Shown here: positions 53,256-61,230 of the stretch, in pieces | How positions within the stretch are numbered: the first letter of the stretch is position 1 | How the letters are laid out: the number at the start of each line of letters is the position of its first letter | Source: Streptococcus pneumoniae | Lineage (GTDB): Bacteria; Bacillota; Bacilli; Lactobacillales; Streptococcaceae | Length of the DNA: 64,000 bases | Direction of reading: 5' to 3' | NCBI RefSeq assembly: GCF_001096185.1 | Contig: NZ_CRPU01000006.1 | Location: 81,896 to 145,895, forward strand | Translations under genes and position numbers: made by a program | The notes under the pieces: generated by a model | The model's input: only the letters and a program-made list of their open reading frames with translations | Told to the model about the DNA's origin: nothing | The model's database searches: none

Positions 53256-54239
53256 ATGATTCTCAGACATCCGGGCATCAGCCCAACCAACGACTTGGTT
53301 GCTAAGAAAATTTTTAGCAACCCAGAAATCACTTGTCAATTTATTCGCGATATGTTGGACTTGCCAGCAAAAAATGTGACCATTTTGGAGGGAAGTAACA
53401 TTCACGTCTTGCCTTCCATGCCCTACTCAGCGCAGGATTTCTATACCAGTATAGATGTTTTGGCGGAGTTAGATAATGGAACGCAAGTTATCATTGAGAT
53501 TCAAGTGCATCATCAGAATTTTTTCATCAATCGCCTGTGGGCTTATCTGTGCAGTCAGGTCAATCAAAACCTAGAAAAAATTCGCCAACGAGAAGGTGAT
53601 ACCCACCAGAGCTATAAACACATCGCACCAGTATATGCTATCGCAATTGTAGATAGTAATTATTTCTCAGATGACCTAGCTTTTCATAGTTTTAGTATGC
53701 GAGAGGATACGACGGGTGAGGTTTTAACCATAACCAATAATGGACAAGAAAACCATCTAGTCAAGATGGCATTCTTGGAATTAAAAAAATATAGAGAAAC
53801 CAGCAAAGACAAGGTTCGCAAGCCGTGGTTGGAGTTTTTCGGGAATAAACCCTTTACCCAGCGCCCCGAGCGAGCCATCAGCCAAGCAGACCAACTGCTG
53901 GACTATAAGAGCTGGTCCGAGGAGGACAGAAAAATGTTTAGCCAACTACGTATGCGAGAAGAACAAGCCTTGTTAGCACAGGACTATGCTTTGGAAACCG
54001 CTAGGGCTGAGGGGGTTGAACAAGGTTTAGAACAAGGTTTAGAACAAGGTTTAGAACAAGGTTTAGAACAAGGTTTAGAACGTGGTCTTGAACAAGGACG
54101 AGCAGAAGGTATTGAACAGGATTTAGAACGTGGAAAACTTTTTGCCTTCTTAGACATGGTTCGTCAACATGTTTTAACTTCTGAATTTGCCAGCCAGCAG
54201 TTAGGAATGACTGTCGCTGAGTTTGAGTCACTCTTGTAA
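53256..54239 (+). CDS. Rpn-family nuclease / PDDEXK_2 (copy E)
   Basis: A 327-residue intact member with the MILRHPGISP N-terminus shared with the broken copy B. Nuclease residues Asp 67 and E-x-Q 81-83 are present. The C-terminal variable region is expanded: five identical 12-base units give repeated EQGL, followed by ERGLEQGRAEGIEQ. The tail is shorter and diverged (VLTSEFASQQLGMTVAEFES). Start ATG 53256 follows aaaggagg. Internal start ATG 53934 would give 101 residues. A frame extending upstream to 53217 begins inside the BOX element and is not the start. Confidence 0.87.
   Translation: MILRHPGISPTNDLVAKKIFSNPEITCQFIRDMLDLPAKNVTILEGSNIHVLPSMPYSAQDFYTSIDVLAELDNGTQVIIEIQVHHQNFFINRLWAYLCSQVNQNLEKIRQREGDTHQSYKHIAPVYAIAIVDSNYFSDDLAFHSFSMREDTTGEVLTITNNGQENHLVKMAFLELKKYRETSKDKVRKPWLEFFGNKPFTQRPERAISQADQLLDYKSWSEEDRKMFSQLRMREEQALLAQDYALETARAEGVEQGLEQGLEQGLEQGLEQGLERGLEQGRAEGIEQDLERGKLFAFLDMVRQHVLTSEFASQQLGMTVAEFESLL
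53921..53936 (+). other. Internal ribosome binding site and ATG in copy E
   Basis: gaggaggacagaaaa then ATG 53934, in frame. Confidence 0.55.
54018..54077 (+). repeat. Five tandem 12-base units in copy E
   Basis: gaacaaggttta repeated five times, identical, coding for EQGL. Copy D has two. Confidence 0.92.
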
Positions 54240-54399
54240 ACGAGCGAAAATGTTTAGCTAGCTATCTTGCAAAAAAATAAGTAGAGTTTATAATCCAAAT
54301 ACTTTTTAATACCAAGAATAAGCAGAGCCGGTTTTTCTAGGATATTTGGGTTAAGACGATTGTCTTGAATGCCTTAGGGAAACATGCTATACTACTTGT

Positions 54400-54789
54400 A
54401 TGATTATTTTACAAGCTAATAAAATTGAACGTTCTTTTGCAGGAGAGGTTCTTTTTGATAATATCAACCTGCAGGTTGATGAACGAGATCGGATTGCCCT
54501 TGTTGGGAAAAATGGTGCAGGTAAGTCTACTCTTTTGAAGATTTTAGTTGGAGAAGAGGAGCCAACTAGCGGAGAAATCAATAAGAAAAAAGATATTTCT
54601 CTGTCTTACCTAGCCCAAGATAGCCATTTTGAGGTTGCAGATAAGACTGACGAAGTCAGCTCAAAGTACTGCTTTGAGGTTGCAGATAAGACTGACGAAG
54701 TCAGCTCAAAGTACTGCTTTGAGGTTGCAGATAAGACTGACGAAGTCAGTATCATATACATACGGCAAGGCGAAGCTGACGTGGTTTGA
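54400..54789 (+). pseudogene. 5' fragment of an ABC-F ATPase, truncated by a BOX element
   Basis: Residues 1-76 are the start of an ABC-F (duplicated ATPase, no membrane domain) protein: MIILQANKIERSFAGEVLFD, Walker A GKNGAGKSTLLKIL, then KKDISLSYLAQDSHF. A full ABC-F protein has over 500 residues, so almost everything, including Walker B and the second ATPase domain, is lost. From 54627 the frame runs through three boxB units, each of 45 bases and therefore in frame, giving repeated FEVADKTDEVSSKY, and ends at 54789. An ATPase of this kind cannot function. Confidence 0.9.
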
Positions 54790-54808
54790 AGAGATTTTCG
54801 AAGAGTAT
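54627..54808 (-). repeat. BOX element with three boxB units and no boxC
   Basis: Three boxB modules with gactgacgaagtcag, then the boxA end ttcgaagagtat. The boxC end is missing at the junction with the ABC-F fragment, so the deletion that removed the rest of the gene may have ended within the repeat. Confidence 0.9.
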
Positions 54809-54903
54809 TATTTTTAAAAAATCTTTCCAGAAATTAGTTGCTAAATAGGGTAAAAATTGATAAAATAAGGAATATCTAAAAAATTTTAAGGAGAATCTAA
54901 CAA

Positions 54904-55773
54904 ATGGATTTCACATGGGCACTGAAGTATGCCACTGAATTTTTGGGAACTGCCATTTTGATCATTCTTGGGAATGGTGCAGTTGCCAACGTTGAACTTA
55001 AAGGTACGAAAGGTCACCAAAGTGGCTGGATCGTCATCGCTGTTGGTTATGGTATGGGGGTTATGATCCCAGCTTTGATGTTTGGTAACGTATCTGGTAA
55101 CCACATCAACCCTGCTTTCACTCTAGGACTTGCAGTTAGCGGTCTTTTCCCTTGGGCACAAGTGGTACCTTACATTATCGCGCAAGTCTTGGGGGCTATC
55201 TTTGGTCAAGCCTTGGTCGTGGCAACACACCGTCCATTCTACTTGAAAACTGAAAACCCAAATAACATCTTGGGTACTTTCTCAACTATTTCAAGTATTG
55301 ACCATGGCACAAAAGAAAGTCGCTATGCAGCAACTGTTAATGGTTTTGTAAACGAGTTTATTGGTTCATTTGTTTTGTTCTTTGCAGCTCTTGGTTTGAC
55401 TAAAAACTTCTTTGGTGCTGAAGTGCTTCAATACATGAAACAAATGGCAACTCAAGCAGGACAAACTGTTGATTTTTCTGACTTGGCGATTAAAGCACAA
55501 GTAGCGCCACACACTGCTTCAGGACTTTCTGTAGCTCACTTGGCACTTGGATTCCTCGTTATGGCTTTGGTAACATCACTTGGTGGACCTACAGGACCTG
55601 CCTTGAACCCTGCCCGTGACTTAGGACCACGTCTCCTTCATGCTTTCCTTCCAAAATCAATTCTTGGTGAGCATAAAGGCGATTCAAAATGGTGGTATTC
55701 TTGGGTACCGGTAGTAGCGCCTATCGCAGCAGCCATTGCGGCAGTAGCTGTATTCAAATTCCTTTATCTCTAA
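54904..55773 (+). CDS. glpF: Aquaporin / glycerol uptake facilitator
   Basis: A 289-residue membrane channel of the MIP family with six helices. Both NPA boxes are present: GNHINPAFTLGL and GPALNPARDLGPR. The Asp after the second box is typical of glycerol-conducting members. It lets glycerol and small polyols pass; no glycerol kinase gene is adjacent. Good aaggag before the ATG and biased codon use. Ends at a terminator. Confidence 0.95.
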   Translation: MDFTWALKYATEFLGTAILIILGNGAVANVELKGTKGHQSGWIVIAVGYGMGVMIPALMFGNVSGNHINPAFTLGLAVSGLFPWAQVVPYIIAQVLGAIFGQALVVATHRPFYLKTENPNNILGTFSTISSIDHGTKESRYAATVNGFVNEFIGSFVLFFAALGLTKNFFGAEVLQYMKQMATQAGQTVDFSDLAIKAQVAPHTASGLSVAHLALGFLVMALVTSLGGPTGPALNPARDLGPRLLHAFLPKSILGEHKGDSKWWYSWVPVVAPIAAAIAAVAVFKFLYL

Positions 55774-55823
55774 GAAATAGCTCCTTCAACATTTGAGTGA
55801 GCCTTATCTGGATAAGTAAGATA

Positions 55824-55855
55824 AGAGAGGATCAGACTGATTCTCTCTTTTTGAT
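55824..55855 (+). terminator. glpF terminator
   Basis: AGAGAGGATCA-gac-TGATTCTCTCTTTTT hairpin. Confidence 0.9.
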
Positions 55856-55863
55856 TTTTTAGG

Positions 55864-56045
55864 GAAATGAAAGAAAATCGAAAGAAAGTCCTCTCCAGCA
55901 GTGGTTTAGAAGTCTCAGTGGGCTATTCCAGCTTCAATGGGCTATAGTAGGTTGCAGTTGAAATAATAGATCCTTGTTTCTAAAACATTGTGAGAAATTG
56001 GTTTGAATTCCCTAATCAAATTGTGCAGTTTTCATTCTACTATAT
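55864..56045. repeat. Two degenerate RUP elements in opposite orientation
   Basis: 55864-55947 resembles RUP on plus (gaaatgaaagaaaatcg start, tttagaagtctcagtgggct centre). 55942-56045 resembles RUP on minus (ctatagtaggttg start, ctaaaacattgtgagaaattg core, cattctactata end). Confidence 0.65.
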
Positions 56046-56084
56046 ATTACCGAAGCTGGGTTCCCTATCTTGTTAAGTCTGCTT

Positions 56085-56190
56085 TATAGTGGGGTAAAGT
56101 TGGAATATCCTGCCCTTCTTTCTCAAACATTGTGAGGAATTGATTTGCCTTCCTCAACAAAATGTTCAGTTTCTATTTCATTTCGCTATA
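56085..56190 (-). repeat. RUP element
   Basis: tatagtggggtaaagttgga start, caaacattgtgaggaattg core, ttcatttcgctata end, about 106 bases. Confidence 0.75.
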
Positions 56191-56273
56191 AAATAAGCGA
56201 TTAGGGGGGCTATTCTTCGACCGACATTGGCTCTGCTGTGTCCTATGATTGTTATCGTTTTATCTGCAATCTT

Positions 56274-56541
56274 ATACTCAATGAAAATCAAAGAGTAAAC
56301 TAGGAAGCTAGCCGCAGGTTGCTCAAAGCACTGCTTTGAGGTTGTAGATGAAGAGGTTGGGCAAAAACTCGACTTTAGGAGAAAATGAAGTAAATCTTCC
56401 CACAATAAAACGCATAGTACCAAGGTTTCTCAAGACCGGATACTATATGTTTTTCTGATTGCAAAGACTTTTTGATCAGTCTCAACTATACCTACGGTAA
56501 GGCGACGCTGACGTGGTTTGAAGAGATTTTCGAAGAGTATT
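56274..56541 (-). repeat. BOX element interrupted by a SPRITE-like repeat
   Basis: boxC and half of boxB at 56274-56351, then gaggttgggcaaaaactcga ... ctttttgatcagtctcaac (about 56352-56487) with an aaaacgcatagtacc/ggatactatatgt stem, then boxA at about 56488-56541. 56542-56735 shows nothing that I can name except a partial boxC-like agcttcctagtttgc near 56571. Confidence 0.75.
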
Positions 56542-56735
56542 AAACCGATGTTGTGAGTAACTTATACCTAGCTTCCTAGTTTGCTTTTGTAGTATAAACC
56601 AGAGACTGTTTGCATTCTCAGCAAGTGAGTGGATGAATAATGCTGAAAACTCCTTGAAGGCTAAGTCTATTTAGTACTTTCTATTAGTTAGTTAAATTTT
56701 TACCAAGAATAATTCACAAAAACGTTGTAAAACAC

Positions 56736-56763
56736 TTGCAATTTAGCTGAAATTTGATAAAAT
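56736..56763 (+). promoter_or_regulatory. tuf promoter
   Basis: TTGCAA (56736-56741), 16-base spacer, TAAAAT (56758-56763). Confidence 0.65.
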
Positions 56764-56834
56764 AGTAAGGAAAGTTAGACTGTATTGCCTACTGTCTATC
56801 TATAAAATATATTTTATTGGAGGCTTTTACTCAA

Positions 56835-58031
56835 ATGGCAAAAGAAAAATACGATCGTAGTAAACCACACGTTAACATTGGTACTATCGGACACGTTGAC
56901 CACGGTAAAACTACCCTAACTGCAGCTATCACAACTGTTTTGGCACGTCGCTTGCCTTCATCAGTTAACCAACCTAAAGACTATGCGTCTATCGATGCTG
57001 CTCCAGAAGAACGCGAACGCGGTATCACTATCAACACTGCGCACGTTGAGTACGAAACTGAAAAACGTCACTACGCTCACATCGACGCTCCAGGACACGC
57101 GGACTACGTTAAAAACATGATCACTGGTGCCGCTCAAATGGATGGAGCTATCCTTGTAGTAGCTTCAACTGACGGACCAATGCCACAAACTCGTGAACAC
57201 ATCCTTCTTTCACGTCAGGTTGGTGTTAAACACCTTATCGTCTTCATGAACAAAGTTGACTTGGTTGACGACGAAGAATTGCTTGAATTGGTTGAAATGG
57301 AAATCCGTGACCTATTGTCAGAATACGACTTCCCAGGTGACGATCTTCCAGTTATCCAAGGTTCAGCTCTTAAAGCCCTTGAAGGTGACTCTAAATACGA
57401 AGACATCGTTATGGAATTGATGAACACAGTTGATGAGTACATCCCAGAACCAGAACGTGACACTGACAAACCATTGCTTCTTCCAGTCGAAGACGTATTC
57501 TCAATCACTGGACGTGGTACAGTTGCTTCAGGACGTATCGACCGTGGTATCGTTAAAGTCAACGACGAAATCGAAATCGTTGGTATCAAAGAAGAAACTC
57601 AAAAAGCAGTTGTTACTGGTGTTGAAATGTTCCGTAAACAACTTGACGAAGGTCTTGCCGGAGATAACGTAGGTGTCCTTCTTCGTGGTGTTCAACGTGA
57701 TGAAATCGAACGTGGACAAGTTATCGCTAAACCAGGTTCAATCAACCCACACACTAAATTCAAAGGTGAAGTTTATATCCTTACTAAAGAAGAAGGTGGA
57801 CGTCACACTCCATTCTTCAACAACTACCGTCCACAATTCTACTTCCGTACTACTGACGTTACAGGTTCAATCGAACTTCCAGCGGGTACTGAAATGGTAA
57901 TGCCTGGTGATAACGTGACAATCGACGTTGAGTTGATCCACCCAATCGCCGTAGAACAAGGTACTACATTCTCTATCCGTGAGGGTGGACGTACTGTTGG
58001 TTCAGGTATGGTTACAGAAATCGAAGCTTAA
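56835..58031 (+). CDS. tuf: Elongation factor Tu
   Basis: A 398-residue GTPase that brings aminoacyl-tRNA to the ribosome. G motifs: G1 GHVDHGKT, G3 [10 protein letters not shown]4 FMNKVDLV; domain 2-3 follows to VTEIEA. I chose ATG 56835 ([16 protein letters not shown]), the universal start, with ggagg at 56818-56822; an in-frame TTG at 56817 overlaps that site. Codon use is extremely biased. Monocistronic, not next to fusA, as usual in streptococci. Confidence 0.98.
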   Translation: MAKEKYDRSKPHVNIGTIGHVDHGKTTLTAAITTVLARRLPSSVNQPKDYASIDAAPEERERGITINTAHVEYETEKRHYAHIDAPGHADYVKNMITGAAQMDGAILVVASTDGPMPQTREHILLSRQVGVKHLIVFMNKVDLVDDEELLELVEMEIRDLLSEYDFPGDDLPVIQGSALKALEGDSKYEDIVMELMNTVDEYIPEPERDTDKPLLLPVEDVFSITGRGTVASGRIDRGIVKVNDEIEIVGIKEETQKAVVTGVEMFRKQLDEGLAGDNVGVLLRGVQRDEIERGQVIAKPGSINPHTKFKGEVYILTKEEGGRHTPFFNNYRPQFYFRTTDVTGSIELPAGTEMVMPGDNVTIDVELIHPIAVEQGTTFSIREGGRTVGSGMVTEIEA

Positions 58032-58076
58032 TTCGATTTAGTTCCCAGAAGAACAATTATTTAAGTCAGACACTAA

Positions 58077-58107
58077 AAGAATCTTGCATTGCAAGGTTCT
58101 TTTTTTA
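58077..58107 (+). terminator. tuf terminator
   Basis: AAAGAATCTTGC-att-GCAAGGTTCTTTTTTT. Confidence 0.93.
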
Positions 58108-58153
58108 AAAAATAAAAAGATAGACCTGGTAAAGTCCAGATCTATCTAATGAG

Positions 58154-58347
58154 TTATTTCCAAGTGACTAGTTCACTCCAAACACTAACATTCGATATAG
58201 TAGAGGGTTCACCAGCTGGAACCCATTTGTTGGTGCCTAAGTATCTAACTTCTAATTTACGAACGTTTACTTTGTAAGATGCTTTTAGTCTAATGTAACC
58301 ATAAGTGTAGGGTGGTACGTTATGGGAGACTGAGTCATTTAAACGAA
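58154..58347 (-). pseudogene. 3' remnant of an unidentified gene, cut by BOX
   Basis: Read on minus, NIRLNDSVSHNVPPYTYGYI, then a stretch ending SNVSVWSELVTWK, forms a convincing beta-rich C-terminal piece that ends at 58154. Upstream the frame enters a BOX element, so the N-terminus is lost. It lies 37 bases beyond the BOX from the small membrane-protein gene on the same strand, which may have been its operon partner. I do not recognise the family. Confidence 0.5.
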
Positions 58348-58464
58348 TATTCTTCGAAAATCTCATCAAACCATGTTGGCTTCGCCACATTTGGAGTCTT
58401 CAAACTGTTCTTTGAGTAACCTATTGCTAGCTTCCTAGTTTGCTCTTTGATTTTCATTGAGTAT
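58348..58464 (+). repeat. BOX element, diverged
   Basis: boxA-like attcttcgaaaatctcatca and boxC-like agcttcctagtttgctcttt ending cattgagtat, with a short degenerate boxB. Confidence 0.88.
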
Positions 58465-58500
58465 AATTATAAAAAATTTCCATTCTTCATGAGTAAAAGA

Positions 58501-58716
58501 TTATTTTTTCAATCCTTTGAAAGTCATAATGCAACCCAAAAGGATACTGAGAGTTCCTATAGGTCTCCAATATAGCTCCCAAAAGAATAAATTTATCCTT
58601 TCTTTCAGTGTCTCATCGGGTCCGGCATAATAGGGGTTGATGTGAAATAATAAAAAACCAAAACATAAAACTATGATTCCAGTTAAGAATAAAATGTCCT
58701 TATTTACTTTCCTCAT
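58501..58716 (-). CDS. Small two-helix membrane protein, unknown
   Basis: A 71-residue protein with two hydrophobic helices (DILFLTGIIVLCFGFLLF and WRPIGTLSILLGCIMTF) joined by a charged loop, and a KGLKK end. A strong aaaggagg precedes the ATG. A promoter and a cre-like palindrome lie just upstream. No family is recognised; small proteins of this shape can be immunity or accessory membrane proteins, which the neighbouring remnant neither proves nor excludes. Confidence 0.7.
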   Translation of the reverse strand: MRKVNKDILFLTGIIVLCFGFLLFHINPYYAGPDETLKERINLFFWELYWRPIGTLSILLGCIMTFKGLKK

Positions 58717-58733
58717 AAAACCTCCTTTTATTT

Positions 58734-58779
58734 AAAGCGCTTTCTATTGTTAGTATACGTCAAAAAAAGAAAAAAACAA
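58734..58779 (-). promoter_or_regulatory. Promoter with cre-like operator
   Basis: Read on minus: TTGTTT (58779-58774), 16-base spacer, TATACT (58757-58752), then the palindrome AAAGCGCTTT (58743-58734), which fits the core of a CcpA-binding cre site placed to block initiation. Confidence 0.5.
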
Positions 58780-58802
58780 GTCTATTTATTTATTTTTTTA
58801 TA

Positions 58803-58976
58803 TGGTATAATAGAATAGTTGGAGAGTTTTTATATAGCTTTAAAAGGCTGATGTGAAACACCTTGTATTTTGCAAAAGAAAAATCTCTCGTTCAAATAAG
58901 AGTAATAGAAAAGTGAACTACATCTTCAAAGTTAGATTTTTTCTGTCTGACTTTGGGGATGCAGTTCATTTTTTAC
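58803..58976 (+). ncRNA. Candidate structured small RNA
   Basis: TGG-TATAAT at 58803-58811 is followed by about 160 bases with no coding frame, and then a long hairpin (GTGAACTACATCTTCAAAG pairs with CTTTGGGGATGCAGTTCA) and a T run at 58969-58974. Inside, gagagttttt (58823) can pair with aaaaatctctc (58880) to close a first domain. It could be a small RNA, or an unstructured transcript ended by a terminator that also serves the minus-strand helicase gene. Confidence 0.45.
58913..58974. terminator. Long bidirectional terminator
   Basis: About 24 paired bases around a ttttttc loop, T run on plus, and a T-rich flank on minus. It lies 20 bases beyond the stop of the DEAD-box gene. Confidence 0.75.
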
Positions 58977-58994
58977 CAAGACTCATTGAGGACT

Positions 58995-60077
58995 TTATTT
59001 AATATAGAGTTCTTGATTTTTCAAGACAATTTCACGTACGCTCGCAAATTTCTTGAGTTTTTTAAGTTCTTCTGGATGAGTGACGAGAGTGATAACATAA
59101 CCTTCCTTGCCCATACGGCCAGTACGGCCAGCACGGTGGGTGTAGGTTTCGATGTCTCTAGGGACATCAAAGTTTACAACACATTCGAGGCTATCGATAT
59201 CAATTCCACGAGCCAAAAGGTCAGTTGCAAGGAGTAGGGTTAGTTGCTTATCTTTAAACTTTTCTAAGATGACTTTTCTAAATTTGACATTAACATCACT
59301 AGCGAGGGAAACAGCCAAGATATCACGATACTGTAATTTTTCTTCTGCAATTCCAAGGTCTGACAGGCTATTGAAGAAGACCAGACCGCGGAAATCCTCA
59401 ACATGAGCTAGTTTTCGTAGCATGTCTACTCTGTGACGTTGGTCTACCTGCATATAGAAATGTTGAATGTTGTCCAATTTTTGGTCAGAGAGGTCAATGG
59501 TACGTGTATTAGGCGAAATCTTTTCTTGGTCAAACTTGGTTGTCGCACTCATATAGACGAGTTGGTGGTCACGCGGTGCGTAGTGAGTGATTTTCTCGAC
59601 AAAGTGAATCTGAGAATCATCTAGCAATTGGTCGAATTCATCCAGGATGATGGTTTCCACATTCATCATCTTGATTTTTTTCAATTTAATCAACTCAAAG
59701 ATACGACCAGGGGTTCCAATCAGAATTTCTGGTCCTTTTTTGAGGCGTTCAATCTGGCGTTTTTGGCTCGAACCTGAAAGGAAGAGTTGGGCTGTCAAGC
59801 CGATAGCTTCAGCCCACGTTTTACATACATCAAAAATCTGTCCAGCAAGTTCTGTATTTGGTGCTAGAATCAAGAGTTGTTGGGCTTTTTTCTTTTGTAG
59901 TCTGAGAAGACTTGGTAGGAGATAAGCTAGGGTCTTGCCAGTTCCTGTTGGGCTTACTCCTAGAAGATTTTCTCCAGCAAGAAGGGGCTCAAATAGTTGA
60001 GTTTGAATGGGGGTGAATTCTTGGAAACCGAGTTGGTCGCTCAGTTCTTGCCACTCGGTCGGTAGTTTAGTTTTCAT
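58995..60077 (-). CDS. DEAD-box-type ATP-dependent RNA helicase
   Basis: A 360-residue SF2 helicase. Q motif FQEFTPIQTQLFEPLL, motif I SPTGTGKT, motif II DEFD (ILDEFDQLLDD, in place of DEAD), motif III MSATT, and motif VI HRAGRTGRMG. It lacks the long C-terminal tails of CshA or DbpA, so a minimal core with a role in RNA unwinding or ribosome assembly. Start at ATG 60077, which overlaps the end of the upstream oxidoreductase gene by 11 bases; an in-frame start at 60149 lies deep inside that gene. Confidence 0.9.
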   Translation of the reverse strand: MKTKLPTEWQELSDQLGFQEFTPIQTQLFEPLLAGENLLGVSPTGTGKTLAYLLPSLLRLQKKKAQQLLILAPNTELAGQIFDVCKTWAEAIGLTAQLFLSGSSQKRQIERLKKGPEILIGTPGRIFELIKLKKIKMMNVETIILDEFDQLLDDSQIHFVEKITHYAPRDHQLVYMSATTKFDQEKISPNTRTIDLSDQKLDNIQHFYMQVDQRHRVDMLRKLAHVEDFRGLVFFNSLSDLGIAEEKLQYRDILAVSLASDVNVKFRKVILEKFKDKQLTLLLATDLLARGIDIDSLECVVNFDVPRDIETYTHRAGRTGRMGKEGYVITLVTHPEELKKLKKFASVREIVLKNQELYIK

Positions 60078-61050
60078 TTTCTGCCTCAAATCTAATGCCA
60101 GCAGTCTGGCGCATGGTATATAGTAGCTCATGAACAGAGCCTGCATCATCCAGCCAATTCTGGTAGAGTGTCTGGTCTGGTTGCTGAATCATCTGTGCAA
60201 ATGCAGCGACTTCCTCAGTCATCGTATGAGGAGCCTGTTGGATAGGGAGCTGGACTTGATTTCCTTGGTGGTCGGTAAAAATAGCTGAGCGAATATGCTC
60301 AATCGTGTTGAGGGTCAAGGTACCATCTGTCGTATAAATCTCGCAAGGAAGATTGGAAGTGATGTTTTTCCCAGCCTTGATATGAACTTGATAATCTGGG
60401 TAGAAGAGGATGCCATCTCCATTTAGGTCCATGCTATTGTCAAGCTGTTGAGCCATGTAGGTCGCGTCATTAGCTTTTCCAAAGAGACGAACGGCAGCGT
60501 AGAGAGGATAAATTCCCAAATCCATAAGAGCTCCACCAGCAAAACGCTCTGAAAAGACATTTGGTGTCTCCCCAGTTAACAAGTCAGGCATCTTGGAAGA
60601 ATACTTGGCATAGTTGAAATCTGCTCCCAAAATTTGCTTGTCTGCTAAAAAGTTTTTGATGATAGTGAAAGCTTTTTCATGGTAATTACGAGCTGCTTCG
60701 AATATAAAACAGTGATTTTTCTTTGCTATTTGAACCAAATCTAGCCATTCTTGTGGCTGAGTGACAGCTGGCTTTTCAAGAATGACGTGTTTACCAGCAG
60801 ACAAGGCAGTTTTTGCCTGAGCAAAATGTAAGGAGTTTGGACTGGCAATATAGACTACATCAAAGGAGCTCTTGAAGAAGTCTTCTAATTGATCGAAGAG
60901 TTGGATATTCTGATAGCGAGAAGCAAAGGTTGCTGCGGTTTCAAGTTTCCTAGAATAGACTGCGACCAGCTGGTATTTTCCACTAGCATGGGCTGCTTTT
61001 ATGAAGTGATGGCTGATAGCGCCAGTGCCGATGACACCTAATTTTATCAT
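60067..61050 (-). CDS. Gfo/Idh/MocA-family oxidoreductase
   Basis: A 327-residue NAD(P)-dependent dehydrogenase. Rossmann start MIKLGVIGTGAISHHF, then YIASPNSLHFAQAKTALSAG, the EKP motif in VILEKPAVTQ, and GGALMDLGIYPLYAA typical of the substrate domain. Family members act on sugars, inositols or related compounds; the substrate is open. I start at ATG 61050 (after aaaaggagtatct); the frame runs open further upstream but without a plausible start. Co-transcribed with the helicase gene. Confidence 0.9.
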   Translation of the reverse strand: MIKLGVIGTGAISHHFIKAAHASGKYQLVAVYSRKLETAATFASRYQNIQLFDQLEDFFKSSFDVVYIASPNSLHFAQAKTALSAGKHVILEKPAVTQPQEWLDLVQIAKKNHCFIFEAARNYHEKAFTIIKNFLADKQILGADFNYAKYSSKMPDLLTGETPNVFSERFAGGALMDLGIYPLYAAVRLFGKANDATYMAQQLDNSMDLNGDGILFYPDYQVHIKAGKNITSNLPCEIYTTDGTLTLNTIEHIRSAIFTDHQGNQVQLPIQQAPHTMTEEVAAFAQMIQQPDQTLYQNWLDDAGSVHELLYTMRQTAGIRFEAENEN

Positions 61051-61084
61051 AGATACTCCTTTTCCGATTTTAAATCCTTCTTTC

Positions 61085-61090
61085 ATTATA
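61085..61090 (-). promoter_or_regulatory. -10 box of the oxidoreductase-helicase operon
   Basis: Read on minus: TATAAT in atgttataatgaaag, 35 bases before ATG 61050. Confidence 0.6.
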
Positions 61091-61150
61091 ACATAGATAG
61101 ACGGTACTATCCAACAGAGGGGAAAAAATTTCAAATAAGCGATTAGCTTT

Positions 61151-61198
61151 CTTTTTCCGAATAAATAGATAGAAGCATAGAATCTAGTAAATTAGATT
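61151..61198 (+). repeat. Conserved Rpn leader (copy F)
   Basis: ccgaataaatagatagaagc and AATCTA-gtaaat-TAGATT, then TGC-TATAAT at 61207-61215. Confidence 0.8.
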
Positions 61199-61230
61199 AA
61201 AAAATGTGCTATAATGAAAGGAGAAGAAAT

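Noticed and set aside
54018-54077. Short regular repeats suggesting a CRISPR array
   Set aside because: The units are contiguous, 12 bases long, without spacers, and lie in frame inside an Rpn gene.
58154-58390. A complete 78-residue gene
   Set aside because: The first 14 residues are translated BOX sequence and there is no ribosome binding site; treated as a 3' remnant.
61204-61230. Upstream ATG (MCYNERR) as the start of Rpn copies A, D and F
   Set aside because: It overlaps the TATAAT box or its immediate upstream sequence; MTVRHP has the ribosome binding site and matches MILRHP in copies B and E.
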